A DNA stretch of 64,000 bases from contig CAIOZA010000006.1 in the NCBI GenBank assembly GCA_903862655.1, positions 48,431 through 112,430 of the forward strand, written 5' to 3'. Source of the DNA: an uncultured Ignavibacteria bacterium (GTDB taxonomy: Bacteria > Bacteroidota > Ignavibacteria > Kapaibacteriales > UBA2268). Both the position numbers and the translations under genes were made by a program. A model generated the notes under the pieces. The model had not been told where the DNA came from. It searched no databases and worked only from the letters and a program-made list of their open reading frames with translations. Below are positions 52,309 to 61,401 of the stretch, one piece after another; positions within the stretch are counted from its first letter, which is position 1, and every line of letters begins with the position of its first letter.

Positions 52309-53876
52309 AATTTTGATCTTCTTAATATTTGAAAATTTTTAAACTCTTTATTTAAAACAAAATTTATACTGACGTAATCAGCAAATAAAGGATTTGTTGT
52401 AAAATATTTCCAGCTTGTTTGATCGTGCCCGTTTGCAATTGGTGTGGGATCATTTTTCTGAATAATCAGCCAGTCTGCATTTTTTAGCTCATCAAAAGCT
52501 TCTCTTCTCCATAATGGGATTTCGATTTTATTGATGTAAAAACAGGATAGAAGGAACTTTCCCGAGGCTCGTTCTCCAATGTAATAGTTAATTATGCTGG
52601 AGGCAATGCTCACAACCATTGCTCTATCTTTGGGATTGGAATTATTGAGGAAATATGAGGCAACATCCTTGTGTTCTTTCCGTAAAACAGCCTGTGATTC
52701 TTCCCGGTTGTAGAACAAATCATACTTAACTCTGTCGGTTACATAGTAATACGAAGGAGGAAGCAGATTGAACCAACGCGGCAAAGGACTAAAGCAAAGA
52801 AAGAAAATAATGGTTGATATTATAATACTCTTGTTGGTTGGACTTTCGCCCCAAGATCTTTTGAATAGAACGATGACATAATTTAGACCAATCGCTCCGA
52901 AAATTGCGTAAACGGTGAACAGACGCTCGAAGTGGTATAAGAAAAATTTTCTTTCTACTATTACTGATATGCTGAGAAGTATGAGCAGAACGAATGATGA
53001 TGTTAGTAATGCTTTCTCGGTGTCTTTACTGTTTTTGTGTCTTCTCAGCGCCCATAGCAGTCCGAGAAGAATAGAACAAGTCAGAGATAACGAAAGTTTG
53101 TCTCCGAATACTTCTGCTATCGTTTTGAGAGAATCGCGGAGAACATTGCCAAAAATAGTTGATTGAGAATAGATGCTGAGATATTGATATACATTGCTAA
53201 ATCCATCTTGAACGGCAACGGACAAAATGAATGGCAAATATGTGAGAATAATCGCCGCAAAGAATCCCAAGAAATAATGAAAAGTTCTTTTTAAAAGGAT
53301 TTTAGCTTCCTTTTCACCTGATAGAATATCAAATAAAATCTGATACAGAATAATTATTCCCATTGTAAATTTCAATCCTGTTACCAATCCAGCGAGAAAT
53401 CCGGCAATAGCCAAAACCGAAAAATTCACTCCCTTTTTCGAGGATAGTCCGATTATTCCTATTGTCAGAATGGGCACATAGCTTTCGACCTGCATAGTCT
53501 GATTATGTCCCATCGCAGTATAGCTTATCGCATATAAAATTGCACCAAGATAAGCTGTAAGCGATGATTTTGAGAATTTCCCAATCAGTTTGTAAATGAG
53601 TGTAGCCGTTAGGGTCTGAATAATAAAATCAAATAATCGGATTCCTATTTCAGAATTGCCGAAGATAGAATAGATAAAAGCAAAAATATAATAAATAAAT
53701 GGAGGCTTAATGTCAATGAAATCCACATAAGGCAAACCACCATGAGTAATTATTTTGCCGGCCTGAATGAATATCGCTGTATCGGTGGCTATAGGGAAAA
53801 ATAGAATGGGAGCCAGTAATAGCATCAAAGTGAGACAAACAAACAGATTCTTATATTTTTCGATTATATTTATCAT
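52305..53876 (-). CDS. GT39/ArnT-like membrane glycosyltransferase
   Basis: The 523-residue polytopic protein has about ten to twelve membrane spans. The first periplasmic loop carries the family pattern 'IQAGKIITHGGLPYVDFIDI' and 'KPPFIYYIF', with the Asp residue typical of GT39/PMT and ArnT-like enzymes that use polyprenyl-phosphate sugars on the periplasmic side. The soluble C-terminal domain (residues about 380-523) is unassigned. It could accept the lipid-linked sugar made by a GT2 like the one at 16 kb, but that is inference. It precedes bshC with a four-base overlap. Confidence 0.8.
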   Translation of the reverse strand: MINIIEKYKNLFVCLTLMLLLAPILFFPIATDTAIFIQAGKIITHGGLPYVDFIDIKPPFIYYIFAFIYSIFGNSEIGIRLFDFIIQTLTATLIYKLIGKFSKSSLTAYLGAILYAISYTAMGHNQTMQVESYVPILTIGIIGLSSKKGVNFSVLAIAGFLAGLVTGLKFTMGIIILYQILFDILSGEKEAKILLKRTFHYFLGFFAAIILTYLPFILSVAVQDGFSNVYQYLSIYSQSTIFGNVLRDSLKTIAEVFGDKLSLSLTCSILLGLLWALRRHKNSKDTEKALLTSSFVLLILLSISVIVERKFFLYHFERLFTVYAIFGAIGLNYVIVLFKRSWGESPTNKSIIISTIIFFLCFSPLPRWFNLLPPSYYYVTDRVKYDLFYNREESQAVLRKEHKDVASYFLNNSNPKDRAMVVSIASSIINYYIGERASGKFLLSCFYINKIEIPLWRREAFDELKNADWLIIQKNDPTPIANGHDQTSWKYFTTNPLFADYVSINFVLNKEFKNFQILRRSKL

Positions 53877-53950
53877 CCGATTTATTCAGAAGTTTGAAAA
53901 TAATAATATGCAAATATATTAAATGTAAACACATATTCAGAATTGAAAAT

Positions 53951-53986
53951 AAAAAAAAGGGTTGCCTGTGATGATAAGCAACCCTT
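53951..53986 (-). terminator. terminator of the 663-residue T9SS gene
   Basis: Nine-base stem AAGGGTTGC / GCAACCCTT with a 12-base loop, followed on the minus strand by TTTTTTTTATTTT, about 45 bases after the stop. Confidence 0.88.
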
Positions 53987-54030
53987 ATTGTTTGTGTCAT
54001 TTTCTCAAATGAAAATGTCAGAAAATATAA

Positions 54031-56022
54031 TTAACGGATAACATTCAAAGTTTTTGTGACTGTCTGTCCGTCGACTGTGACTCTCAAGTAATATGATCCA
54101 TTTATTAAATCACTCGTTTTAATGTTAACACCATTGACGCCAGCTCCAACATTTTCATTAAGAACTGTTTTAACTTTTTGACCAAGGTTGTTGAACATCT
54201 GAATATTTACCTGTGAAGCATTTGCAAGGTTGAAACTAATTTCAGCCTGATCTGCTGAAGGGTTAGGATAAATGTCATTTACGGAAAAAGCAACATTCTG
54301 TTCCTGCTTGATGTCAGTTGAGAGTGATACCATTGCCATATAAGTTCCCTGCCTATAATCTCTTAACATCTGCTGAACTGTAGTAGGATACCCATTTCTT
54401 GGATTGTTAGGATCTGTATAGGCAGTTTTTAATGTACGCTGCGAAATCAAAGGAATTTTATTTAAACTTGGCACGATCAGAGGAATATTAGTTACCTTAT
54501 CATACATAGCATCTTTTGTTACATTAATAGTTTGGCTCCATTCCATATCTGTAACGCGTTTGTATGCCATAAATACGTCAGTAACATCCATAGATTTGAT
54601 TGTTACAGGAACATTTGCAGCAGTAACGTCACCTGTCGAAGGATTTATTGATGTTGTAACTACAGTAATGTTTGGATTAACAGCAACAGAGTCTCCTGTG
54701 TAATCAACCCATTTTGCAATTATATACTGACCATCTGCTGTTTTGGATAACTGTAATTCATTACCCAATCTGCTTGATTCGAGTGAATCTTTCCAGTTTG
54801 CAGTTGAGTTAGTAATGTCTGCATTTCTAATTACTCTAAGATCAAACCCTGAGAAATCGCTAATCTGGCGCATTTGCCATGTGCTATTCAACTTGAAACA
54901 ATCAACGATTTGAAGCTTATTCGTTCCATCATCATTTTTCAATACCATTCTGACTGCAAAATGATATTCATCTTCGCCTGTTACTACAAAGCCTTCTGGT
55001 TCATAAGAAATGATCCATGAATTTGCAGGATTGCATCCCATAACGGTAACATAATTCGTGAATAACGAGTAAGGCATTTTGTCGAATTCTACCCAGGTAG
55101 CTCCACCGTCAGTTGATTTTGAAACTGCAGGAACTCGGTGATCAGGATCATCGGCGAACATATTTTTAACACCGGCATAAGCATTACCCTTTTTGTCAAC
55201 GTCTATGTACATACCATCCTGGTAGGATGAGTTTAGGGCTGTTGAAGGACGGAAATTTTCAATTGACCATTGTGGTGGAACGTTCTGGCTAGTCCAATTT
55301 TCATTCTTCATGTCGAATGATGAACAACCATAATAACCATATTGGTAACCCTGCTCATTGGCTAGTGTTCCAACATTATAAAAAGCTTCTAAGTTCGCAA
55401 TTGGAGCGGCTGCAGCTCTTGTCATCAGCCATTTTTGATTATTTACTGGACCCAATGCAGGAAACGGTGTAATGTTTGATGTTGTATTGACGATCATGAA
55501 CATATTGCCAGCCCATGTGTAACCGTTATTTACATCAGCTAAAGTACTTGTCATCATATAATGGAAATTTTTGGGATCAGTTGACTTAGTCGGATTAGTT
55601 ACAGAAATTGATGGCCAAACCGGGTAAAAATTTGGTTCATTATATAAATCAATTGGTTTCCAGCTTTTGCCTTCATCCATTGAGTATTTTATATAATAAT
55701 AACCTACTACTTGAGTTCCGACTAAATATGCTTCATTTCCTCCGATAATCAGCGCATTTGAGTTAGGCTCATAAACAAAAGGAGTAACGTCTCCATACAT
55801 TGAATATGACGCATCCTGTGCTGTATCTGCATAAGCAGCAGCCTGCTGATCGTCAGGTGAAATTTTGGAAGTACCAATATCATATAATGTAGGTTTGAAT
55901 TTAGGTAATGCCGGACGGGCGGCATTTTGATTAAGACAGGATTTTTGCCAGTCAATATGCTGAGCAAAAGCACCTATTGAAAAGATTGCAAGAACAATCA
56001 TAGCGGCGAAGATTTTTTTCAT
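54031..56022 (-). CDS. T9SS-sorted secreted protein with BNR-like repeats
   Basis: The ORF track begins at 56049, but the ATG at 56022 has GGAG seven bases upstream and opens a clean signal peptide ('MKKIFAAMIVLAIFSIGAFA'), giving 663 residues. BNR/sialidase-like Asp-box strands appear at 'YYIKYSMDEGKSWKPIDLYN' and 'VSKSTDGGATWVEFDK', consistent with a propeller, although the catalytic residues of sialidases were not identified. The last 80 residues ('NDIYPNPSADQAEISFNLAN', 'VNIQMFNNLGQKVKTV', 'GSYYLRVTVDGQTVTKTLNV') are a T9SS type A sorting domain. It is a surface protein of unknown role. Confidence 0.8.
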   Translation of the reverse strand: MKKIFAAMIVLAIFSIGAFAQHIDWQKSCLNQNAARPALPKFKPTLYDIGTSKISPDDQQAAAYADTAQDASYSMYGDVTPFVYEPNSNALIIGGNEAYLVGTQVVGYYYIKYSMDEGKSWKPIDLYNEPNFYPVWPSISVTNPTKSTDPKNFHYMMTSTLADVNNGYTWAGNMFMIVNTTSNITPFPALGPVNNQKWLMTRAAAAPIANLEAFYNVGTLANEQGYQYGYYGCSSFDMKNENWTSQNVPPQWSIENFRPSTALNSSYQDGMYIDVDKKGNAYAGVKNMFADDPDHRVPAVSKSTDGGATWVEFDKMPYSLFTNYVTVMGCNPANSWIISYEPEGFVVTGEDEYHFAVRMVLKNDDGTNKLQIVDCFKLNSTWQMRQISDFSGFDLRVIRNADITNSTANWKDSLESSRLGNELQLSKTADGQYIIAKWVDYTGDSVAVNPNITVVTTSINPSTGDVTAANVPVTIKSMDVTDVFMAYKRVTDMEWSQTINVTKDAMYDKVTNIPLIVPSLNKIPLISQRTLKTAYTDPNNPRNGYPTTVQQMLRDYRQGTYMAMVSLSTDIKQEQNVAFSVNDIYPNPSADQAEISFNLANASQVNIQMFNNLGQKVKTVLNENVGAGVNGVNIKTSDLINGSYYLRVTVDGQTVTKTLNVIR

Positions 56023-56268
56023 AAACACTCCAAATTTTAAAATTAACAATACAAATTAATAATTTATTTATCTCACTATTTACTAAGACACCTTGAACTG
56101 CAAAAAAGTTACAATTTAAATTAAAATAAGGTTCTTACAAGAAATTTAAATTAGTAAAAATCAAATAACTATCAAAATCTTATTTGATTTGAATAACTAA
56201 TCAAGAATGTGAGTTGTGCGAAATACTCACATTGTGTCATTATCTTTAATGAGTTTGCCAGGAAACTT

Positions 56269-57645
56269 CTATTTTATCTGAATCAGTTTATAGTTCATAA
56301 TGCCCTTTTCAGTTTTAACCCGTATGAAATATATTCCTTCTGCAAATTCTAATATATTTATTATCCTTTGCTCTTTTGACTGTAAAATCATATTCCCCAT
56401 TATATCAAATATTTCGTACTCGATTGCATTCTCAGGCAATGTAATTGTTCCGTTAATATTTGCAATTACTTGATCTGGAGCAGATTCACGCACATCAGCC
56501 GGAATCGGGAAATGATAGGCTCCTATGTCAAATGTACCCTGGGAAATGTAGTTAACAGAATCATGCGGATGAAGATACTCTCCTGTCGGTGCTGTATCGA
56601 ATCCGTCAACCACAGGTGGCTGAATTCCTGCTCCGATAGCAGATGAACCGGCTGTAATGTGGTAGTTAAACTTTGAGATATCCTGAAACTTTAGTAAATC
56701 AGGTTCTTCAGTGAATAGATTATTCTTTGATATCCACTTTGCTATTGTTTGAGCATAAGTTATTGCTGTTGTACCACAAAAGATATTATTCACGAAACGG
56801 ACATCGGTTGCTCCATCGCGGACATTCACAAAGCCGCACTTTGTTCTGCCGGAAACAAGAGTATTATTGATAAAATATAGTTTTGCCTCCGGATTATTGA
56901 AACCTTCGGTTCCAAATGTTACTGAGGTGTAATTGTCGGATGCCTGGCTCTCGTAGAAGACATTTCCGATTACAAAACTCTTTCCGCCGTTCGGCATATC
57001 CAGAAGATAACTGGAGTTTCCATCAGAACTGTCGGTAAGGAAGTTATACATTATATAATTATTAAGTGCACGAGTCTTGAGTGTATGACCGGACTTAGCA
57101 TGATGCGAATAATTGAAACGGAAAGTGAGGCTGCGAACATGATTTATATAGAGATTATGTGAAAAGCCGTCCCCAAAGCCCATGTATGCGAATTCACAGA
57201 ACTCAATAAGGATATCGCTGTTAGCATTGTCTCCGGCGAGAATTCCATCTTCATTATCGTGGAAATAGCAGTGACGAACAGTGAGGTGAGTACCTTCCAT
57301 CCTTATTCCTGCACCATTCTTATCAGGAACTCTAGCATCGGAGAACTCGATATTCTCGATCGTAGTGTTTTGTCCCTGAACGATCCATATAGCTTTATCC
57401 TGCGGGATTTTGGATCCTGCAATCAGATGTGCCTTACCACCGACTCCGCGGATGAGAAGATCATTCTTGGTCCAAATAGCACCATCGCCAATGTAGTCCC
57501 CGGCTGTAATTTCAACAGTATCTCCGTTGCTGACCTTAGATGCAGCTTCGCTCGGAACCATATACTTTTCGGCAGGACCTACTCTCAGCACAGATGCATA
57601 AGCAGGTAAAACCGCCAGAATAAGTAATAAAGCTATTTTTCTCAT
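56269..57645 (-). CDS. T9SS-sorted right-handed beta-helix protein
   Basis: The ORF track begins at a TTG (57660), but the ATG at 57645 is preferred: it has AGGA five bases upstream and leads directly into the signal peptide 'MRKIALLLILAVLPAYASVL'. The 458-residue protein has a parallel beta-helix ('TTIENIEFSDARVPDKNGAG', 'IRMEGTHLTVRHCYFHDNED', 'GILAGDNANSDILIEFCEFA') of the pectate-lyase/NosD kind; no catalytic Asp cluster was confirmed. The C-terminal 75 residues ('YEIFDIMGNMILQ', 'AEGIYFIRVKTEKGIMNYKL') form a T9SS domain. It begins just after the hydF stop, so hydF transcription probably runs into it. Confidence 0.8.
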   Translation of the reverse strand: MRKIALLLILAVLPAYASVLRVGPAEKYMVPSEAASKVSNGDTVEITAGDYIGDGAIWTKNDLLIRGVGGKAHLIAGSKIPQDKAIWIVQGQNTTIENIEFSDARVPDKNGAGIRMEGTHLTVRHCYFHDNEDGILAGDNANSDILIEFCEFAYMGFGDGFSHNLYINHVRSLTFRFNYSHHAKSGHTLKTRALNNYIMYNFLTDSSDGNSSYLLDMPNGGKSFVIGNVFYESQASDNYTSVTFGTEGFNNPEAKLYFINNTLVSGRTKCGFVNVRDGATDVRFVNNIFCGTTAITYAQTIAKWISKNNLFTEEPDLLKFQDISKFNYHITAGSSAIGAGIQPPVVDGFDTAPTGEYLHPHDSVNYISQGTFDIGAYHFPIPADVRESAPDQVIANINGTITLPENAIEYEIFDIMGNMILQSKEQRIINILEFAEGIYFIRVKTEKGIMNYKLIQIK

Positions 57646-57660
57646 ATCAATCCTGCCCAA

Positions 57661-58902
57661 TTATCGATGAAAGGTTCTGAAAGCTTCTAGTGCATCGGGG
57701 AATGGCGATAAAGCTCTCTCAAGCACACCGTGAGTAACGGATATAGCAAGACCGTAATTAGTTATCGGCACGCCGGCTTGCTTGCATTTGAATATCCTGA
57801 CAAGCTTTTCGTTGCGTGTGAGCATACAGCTTCCGCAATGAATCACAAGATTGTAATCAGTGAGATTCGCAGGGAAGTCGCGTCCCTGAGTAACGTCTAT
57901 ATCTATATCGAATCCTATATATTTTTTGAGCCAACCGGGCATCTTTATTCTGCCGATATCGTCTTTAAGCGGATGATGTGAGCATGCTTCGGCAATAAGG
58001 ATTTTATCTCCCGGTTTCAGACTATTGATGGCAGCGGCACCACGGACTTCTTCAACCAAATCACCTTTGAAACGGGAAAAGAGTATAGAGAAGGTTGTTG
58101 TCTTGACATCAGCAGGAGTCTGAGCCATCATTTTGTCCACTACCTGAGAATCGCAGATAACGAGATCGGGCTTTCTGCTCAGCATTTGTAATGACTTGGA
58201 ATATTCGCTTTCCTTAGTAACGACCGAAACGGAATCATTATCAAGAATATCACGCAGAGCCTGAACCTGAGGCAGAATAATTCTTCCCCGCGGAGCTTCG
58301 GAATCAATCGGTATAATAAGAACCACTAAACCACCCGATGGAATCAGATCGCCAAGCAGTGGCATGGGCTTCATGAAGTCATCTGGAGCAGATGCTATAA
58401 TTGCATTTTTGAGATCGGTGATATAAGTATCTCTGTTTTCGGGAATGACGGAAGACAAAGTCACGATATACTTAGCATTGAACTTCATCTTTTCGATGAA
58501 CTCCGGCGTCGGCTCTTCAATGTCAGTTTTGTTGATGACAATTACCAACGGGATTTTCCTGTCGTGAGCTTCTTTGATGATCTGATCTTCGAACTCAGTC
58601 CAAATATTTGGTTCTGTGATTAGAACAATAACATCGGCACGGTCGAGTATCTTCATAGTTCTTGCGATACGTGCTTCTGAAAGAACGGAGGTATCATTGA
58701 TACCGGCTGTATCGAGAATATTCACAGGTCCCAGAGGCAGAAGTTCAATAGATTTTTCGACGACGTCGGTGGTTGTTCCGGGTATTGGTGAAGTCATTGC
58801 TACATCCTGTCCGGCAATCATATTCAGAACAGAGGATTTGCCGACATTAGTTCTTCCGAACAGAGCCAGCTGTAACCGCATAGATTTAGGAGTCTTTTCC
58901 AT
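57661..58902 (-). CDS. hydF: [FeFe]-hydrogenase maturation GTPase HydF
   Basis: HydF is the scaffold that assembles and delivers the diiron subcluster of [FeFe]-hydrogenase with HydE and HydG. The 413 residues contain the GTPase domain: 'FGRTNVGKSS' (Walker A, about 14-23), 'SPIPGTTTD' (switch), 'ILDTAGIND' and 'VINKTDIE'. The C-terminal iron-sulfur domain has 'IAEACSHHPLKDDIGRIKMP' (about 302) and 'VIHCGSCMLTRNE' (about 355), the usual cluster-ligand cysteines. hydE, hydG and the hydrogenase are not in the window, but their presence elsewhere is predicted. The ATG overlaps the stop of the small membrane-protein gene by one base (TAATG). Confidence 0.94.
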   Translation of the reverse strand: MEKTPKSMRLQLALFGRTNVGKSSVLNMIAGQDVAMTSPIPGTTTDVVEKSIELLPLGPVNILDTAGINDTSVLSEARIARTMKILDRADVIVLITEPNIWTEFEDQIIKEAHDRKIPLVIVINKTDIEEPTPEFIEKMKFNAKYIVTLSSVIPENRDTYITDLKNAIIASAPDDFMKPMPLLGDLIPSGGLVVLIIPIDSEAPRGRIILPQVQALRDILDNDSVSVVTKESEYSKSLQMLSRKPDLVICDSQVVDKMMAQTPADVKTTTFSILFSRFKGDLVEEVRGAAAINSLKPGDKILIAEACSHHPLKDDIGRIKMPGWLKKYIGFDIDIDVTQGRDFPANLTDYNLVIHCGSCMLTRNEKLVRIFKCKQAGVPITNYGLAISVTHGVLERALSPFPDALEAFRTFHR

Positions 58903-59222
58903 TACTCAGATTCCTTCGCGAACAAACGCAGATGCACGACATTCGATATGGTAATCAAAAGCCACACAATTCCGAGAGTAAAGAGAATTTTTGCTATGAA
59001 CAGGAGTACGGAAGTTAAGTTTGAACCTAAATGCGAGGGTTCAGCTCCGAATAAAAGGATAAGACCTTCTTTTACGATCATGTAAACAGATGCCGAAAAA
59101 AGCGAAAAGAGTGCAATACGCAAAGCACCTCTGATGTCAAACAGCTGAAGAGTACCTGAATATGTATTATATGCAAGTAGAGTCAGGATGATAACTATGC
59201 TGATAAGAATTGGAATATTCAT
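58902..59222 (-). CDS. small membrane protein upstream of hydF
   Basis: The 106-residue protein has three hydrophobic spans (residues about 3-20, 'ALRIALFSLFSASVYMIVKE' and 'TSVLLFIAKILFTLGIVWLL'). It ends 'NVVHLRLFAKESE'. No family is recognised. Its stop overlaps the hydF start by one base, so it is translationally coupled to hydF. Whether it has a role in hydrogenase assembly is unknown; it may be only an operon neighbour. Confidence 0.6.
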   Translation of the reverse strand: MNIPILISIVIILTLLAYNTYSGTLQLFDIRGALRIALFSLFSASVYMIVKEGLILLFGAEPSHLGSNLTSVLLFIAKILFTLGIVWLLITISNVVHLRLFAKESE

Positions 59223-59309
59223 TTTTATTTCTTTCCATAAAGGTAGGTTCTAAAAATTCAATTTTTGTTGTCATACCTGCGTATGAGGCTGTGTGAAAAT
59301 GAAAACTCC

Positions 59310-59400
59310 GTCATTCTGAGGGAGCGTAGCGACCGTGAGAATCCATTCTGTTTTTCAGGAAAATTCAAATACATGGATTCTTCACTTCGTGCTGAATGAC
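59310..59400. repeat. dispersed repeat family A, second copy
   Basis: The copy begins GTCATTCTGAGGGAGCGTAG and ends GCTGAATGAC. It shares 'GGAGCG.AGCGAC.GTGAG' and 'GGATTCTTCACTTCGT' with the copy at 32166-32262. The middle 35 bases differ, while both ends and the upstream ATGAG-N2-TGTGTGAAAA are conserved. Confidence 0.7.
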
Positions 59401-59463
59401 ATCTAAATCTGACTTTTCACCCTGTGTCTTATACAGGTATCTATAAACCCGCATCAATACAAG

Positions 59464-59482
59464 ATTCCTATTGCACAGGAAT
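59464..59482. repeat. family B hairpin, imperfect copy
   Basis: ATTCCT...AGGAAT with a seven-base spacer is followed by AACAAA. It resembles 32381-32400 in flanks (AATACAA...AGATTCCT before, ACAAA after). Confidence 0.55.
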
Positions 59483-59628
59483 AACAAAAAATGTATTTGT
59501 AGAACTCCTTTTAAGTTATAGTATTAAACATATCGATTCAAAATTAACTAAATCGGAGTTTAAATTCACTTTAAATATTTATCAATCTGCTTTGTCTATA
59601 CCTTTTTAAAATTTTTTATTCTGAAATA

Positions 59629-60402
59629 ATGAAAAGTCGCTACTTATTTCCATTGCTAGTTTCATCATTAATGCTTTTCTTTGCTCTAAACTCTTGTACT
59701 GTTGTTAAATGGACAGCAGGAGCCAATATTGACTCCCTCCAGTTTGCCAAGTCGAGAGAAGCCAAAATGCTGGACAATCGCTACAAATCAACATCTAAGC
59801 TTCTGTCACGGCTGAAATCCGGTGAACCGACCGAAAATGCAGATATTTCCTTCTATCTTTCACCTGATCTGATGAAACGGATACTCTCGCAGTATAACGG
59901 GAGTACAGGCTGGCTTGACGGAGTAACGAGTTATAAGATTCTATCACTCGATCTGAAGCTGAACTATGGCAGTGCGAATGTGGCTCTCAATCTTGATGCG
60001 CATAATGAAAAATACAATGTCAATGTCAAACTCACAATGGATTGTCTGCTCTATCTTGAAACCGCGAACAATCAGCTTTTCATCAGGATAGAGCCATACA
60101 ACATCTCTCCTGCGGTTAATGCCGGTGGTCTGCTTGGTTCAACTGAGGAGATAATTGCCAATCTGATCAAAATCAACATGGCTGATATCGGTAAACAGAT
60201 GCCGCCACTGCAAGTTCCGGTTGACTTCACGAATAATATAATTCTCCCGGCAAATAATATTTTGGTCAAAGATAAGCTGAACATGAGTATTCAGAATCCA
60301 AAGACAGTTATCAACTTCAAACTTAAACTGAAGGAAGTGATAATCTTCACTAATGCCGTCTTCGTCGCAATGAACTTCGACAATATGGAGGTGGCGAAAT
60401 GA
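59629..60402 (+). CDS. predicted lipoprotein, first of a coupled pair
   Basis: The 257-residue protein has a lipoprotein signal ('SLMLFFALNSC', Cys at about 23). The rest is beta-rich: 'DISFYLSPDLMKRILSQYNG', 'LSLDLKLNYGSANVALNLDA', 'VNVKLTMDCLLYLETANNQL' and 'LQVPVDFTNNIILPANNILV'. The long amphipathic strands around a hydrophobic core resemble lipid-binding TULIP/SMP-like or DUF4403-like proteins, but this is only an impression. Its last four bases overlap the next gene (ATGA), so the pair is co-translated. The site of action is probably the periplasmic face of the outer membrane. Confidence 0.65.
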   Translation: MKSRYLFPLLVSSLMLFFALNSCTVVKWTAGANIDSLQFAKSREAKMLDNRYKSTSKLLSRLKSGEPTENADISFYLSPDLMKRILSQYNGSTGWLDGVTSYKILSLDLKLNYGSANVALNLDAHNEKYNVNVKLTMDCLLYLETANNQLFIRIEPYNISPAVNAGGLLGSTEEIIANLIKINMADIGKQMPPLQVPVDFTNNIILPANNILVKDKLNMSIQNPKTVINFKLKLKEVIIFTNAVFVAMNFDNMEVAK

Positions 60403-61241
60403 GAAGAATACTCTTAACACTGTTAATTGCTGTCATTCCTATGCTTTACGGATGTTCATCCTATAAGATGGCATCGCTGGAAGATTCACAAAAGTCAATA
60501 GACATCAACAGATGGAAGAACGACAGTTTAGAGGCAATACTCAAGCCAATGCTCAAGATTCCCGAAGGTAATGACCTGATAATGAAAATGGAACTCGGAG
60601 CTATCAACAAGATTCTCAATAAATACGCTTACAACAGAACCGACGATATTCTCCTCTTCTTCCGCAAAAGCAAGGACTTTATGAAGGAAGATAAGAGTAC
60701 ACTGGGAATAAAATACACGAACTTTATTGACATTGATACAGGATTTGTGAGCCTCAACCTCAAATCATTGCAGATGAACAAACTGCATCAGAACAAGGTT
60801 GATGGCATGATTGAGCTTGAGGGTAAAGGATTTATTTCGGTTTCCGGTAAATATACAGGAATCCCTGCATCGGCTTCACCGGAAGTGGAACTTTACCTGA
60901 ATGAAGCTATTTCCATGGAACTATTGCCGACAGATACGGGATACGTTCTATTGAAGCCTGTTCCCAAGGACATAATTCTCAAGATAAAATTCAGCATCAA
61001 TCTTCTTGGATGGAAAATTCCATATTATCAGGAAATTCCATTGAAATTCGCAGAGATGATGAAGCCTGTGGCTTTTCCACTGGCTGTCAATACTGATGTT
61101 ACATTCCCGCTTCCGGCGCAGAAGTTCGGCAACGATAAAGTGGAAATGGTGCCCTACCAGATGATCTTCCATAAAACTAAAGTATCCGGTGTCAATACGA
61201 AAATCGAATACAGAACAGATATTGATTTGAAGAGGAAATGA
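60399..61241 (+). CDS. predicted lipoprotein, second of a coupled pair
   Basis: The 280-residue protein has a lipoprotein signal ('LLIAVIPMLYGC', Cys at about 19) and follows the previous lipoprotein with a four-base overlap. It shares the opening layout: helix, then 'MKMELGAINKILNKYAYNRT', then long strands ('FVSLNLKSLQMNKLHQNKVD', 'GMIELEGKGFISVSGKYTGI', 'DIILKIKFSINLLGWKIPYY'). It may be a distant paralogue of its partner. The end 'YRTDIDLKRK' is followed by a bidirectional terminator. No function is assigned. Confidence 0.65.
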   Translation: MRRILLTLLIAVIPMLYGCSSYKMASLEDSQKSIDINRWKNDSLEAILKPMLKIPEGNDLIMKMELGAINKILNKYAYNRTDDILLFFRKSKDFMKEDKSTLGIKYTNFIDIDTGFVSLNLKSLQMNKLHQNKVDGMIELEGKGFISVSGKYTGIPASASPEVELYLNEAISMELLPTDTGYVLLKPVPKDIILKIKFSINLLGWKIPYYQEIPLKFAEMMKPVAFPLAVNTDVTFPLPAQKFGNDKVEMVPYQMIFHKTKVSGVNTKIEYRTDIDLKRK

Positions 61242-61344
61242 TTTTATCAGATTTTTCCTGATAATTATTTACAAACAAACTACAATTAGTTGATCAAGCG
61301 GATTACTAATTCTGTAACAAATCCTTAGTTGATCTTGAAAAACA

Positions 61345-61378
61345 AAAGAGGGGATGCAATTCGTTGCAACCCCTCTTT
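61345..61378 (-). terminator. bidirectional terminator between lipoprotein pair and rho
   Basis: Stem AAAGAGGGG / CCCCTCTTT encloses an inner stem TGCAA / TTGCA with a TTCG tetraloop. Read on the minus strand it is followed by TTTTGTTTTT, 24 bases after the rho stop. On the plus strand the T-run is shorter. Confidence 0.85.
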
Positions 61379-61401
61379 ATTAAACTATGTATTACTGTCT
61401 T

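Larger units (their letters stand above)
59223..59628. other. gene-free region with dispersed repeats
   Basis: About 400 bases contain a family A repeat (59310-59400, extended similarity from 59283), a family B hairpin (59464-59482) and a decayed B-like sequence at 59270-59288. The ORF at 59424-59609 overlaps the repeats and has no family features. The first bases before 59222 should hold the promoter of the membrane-protein/hydF unit. Confidence 0.7.
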
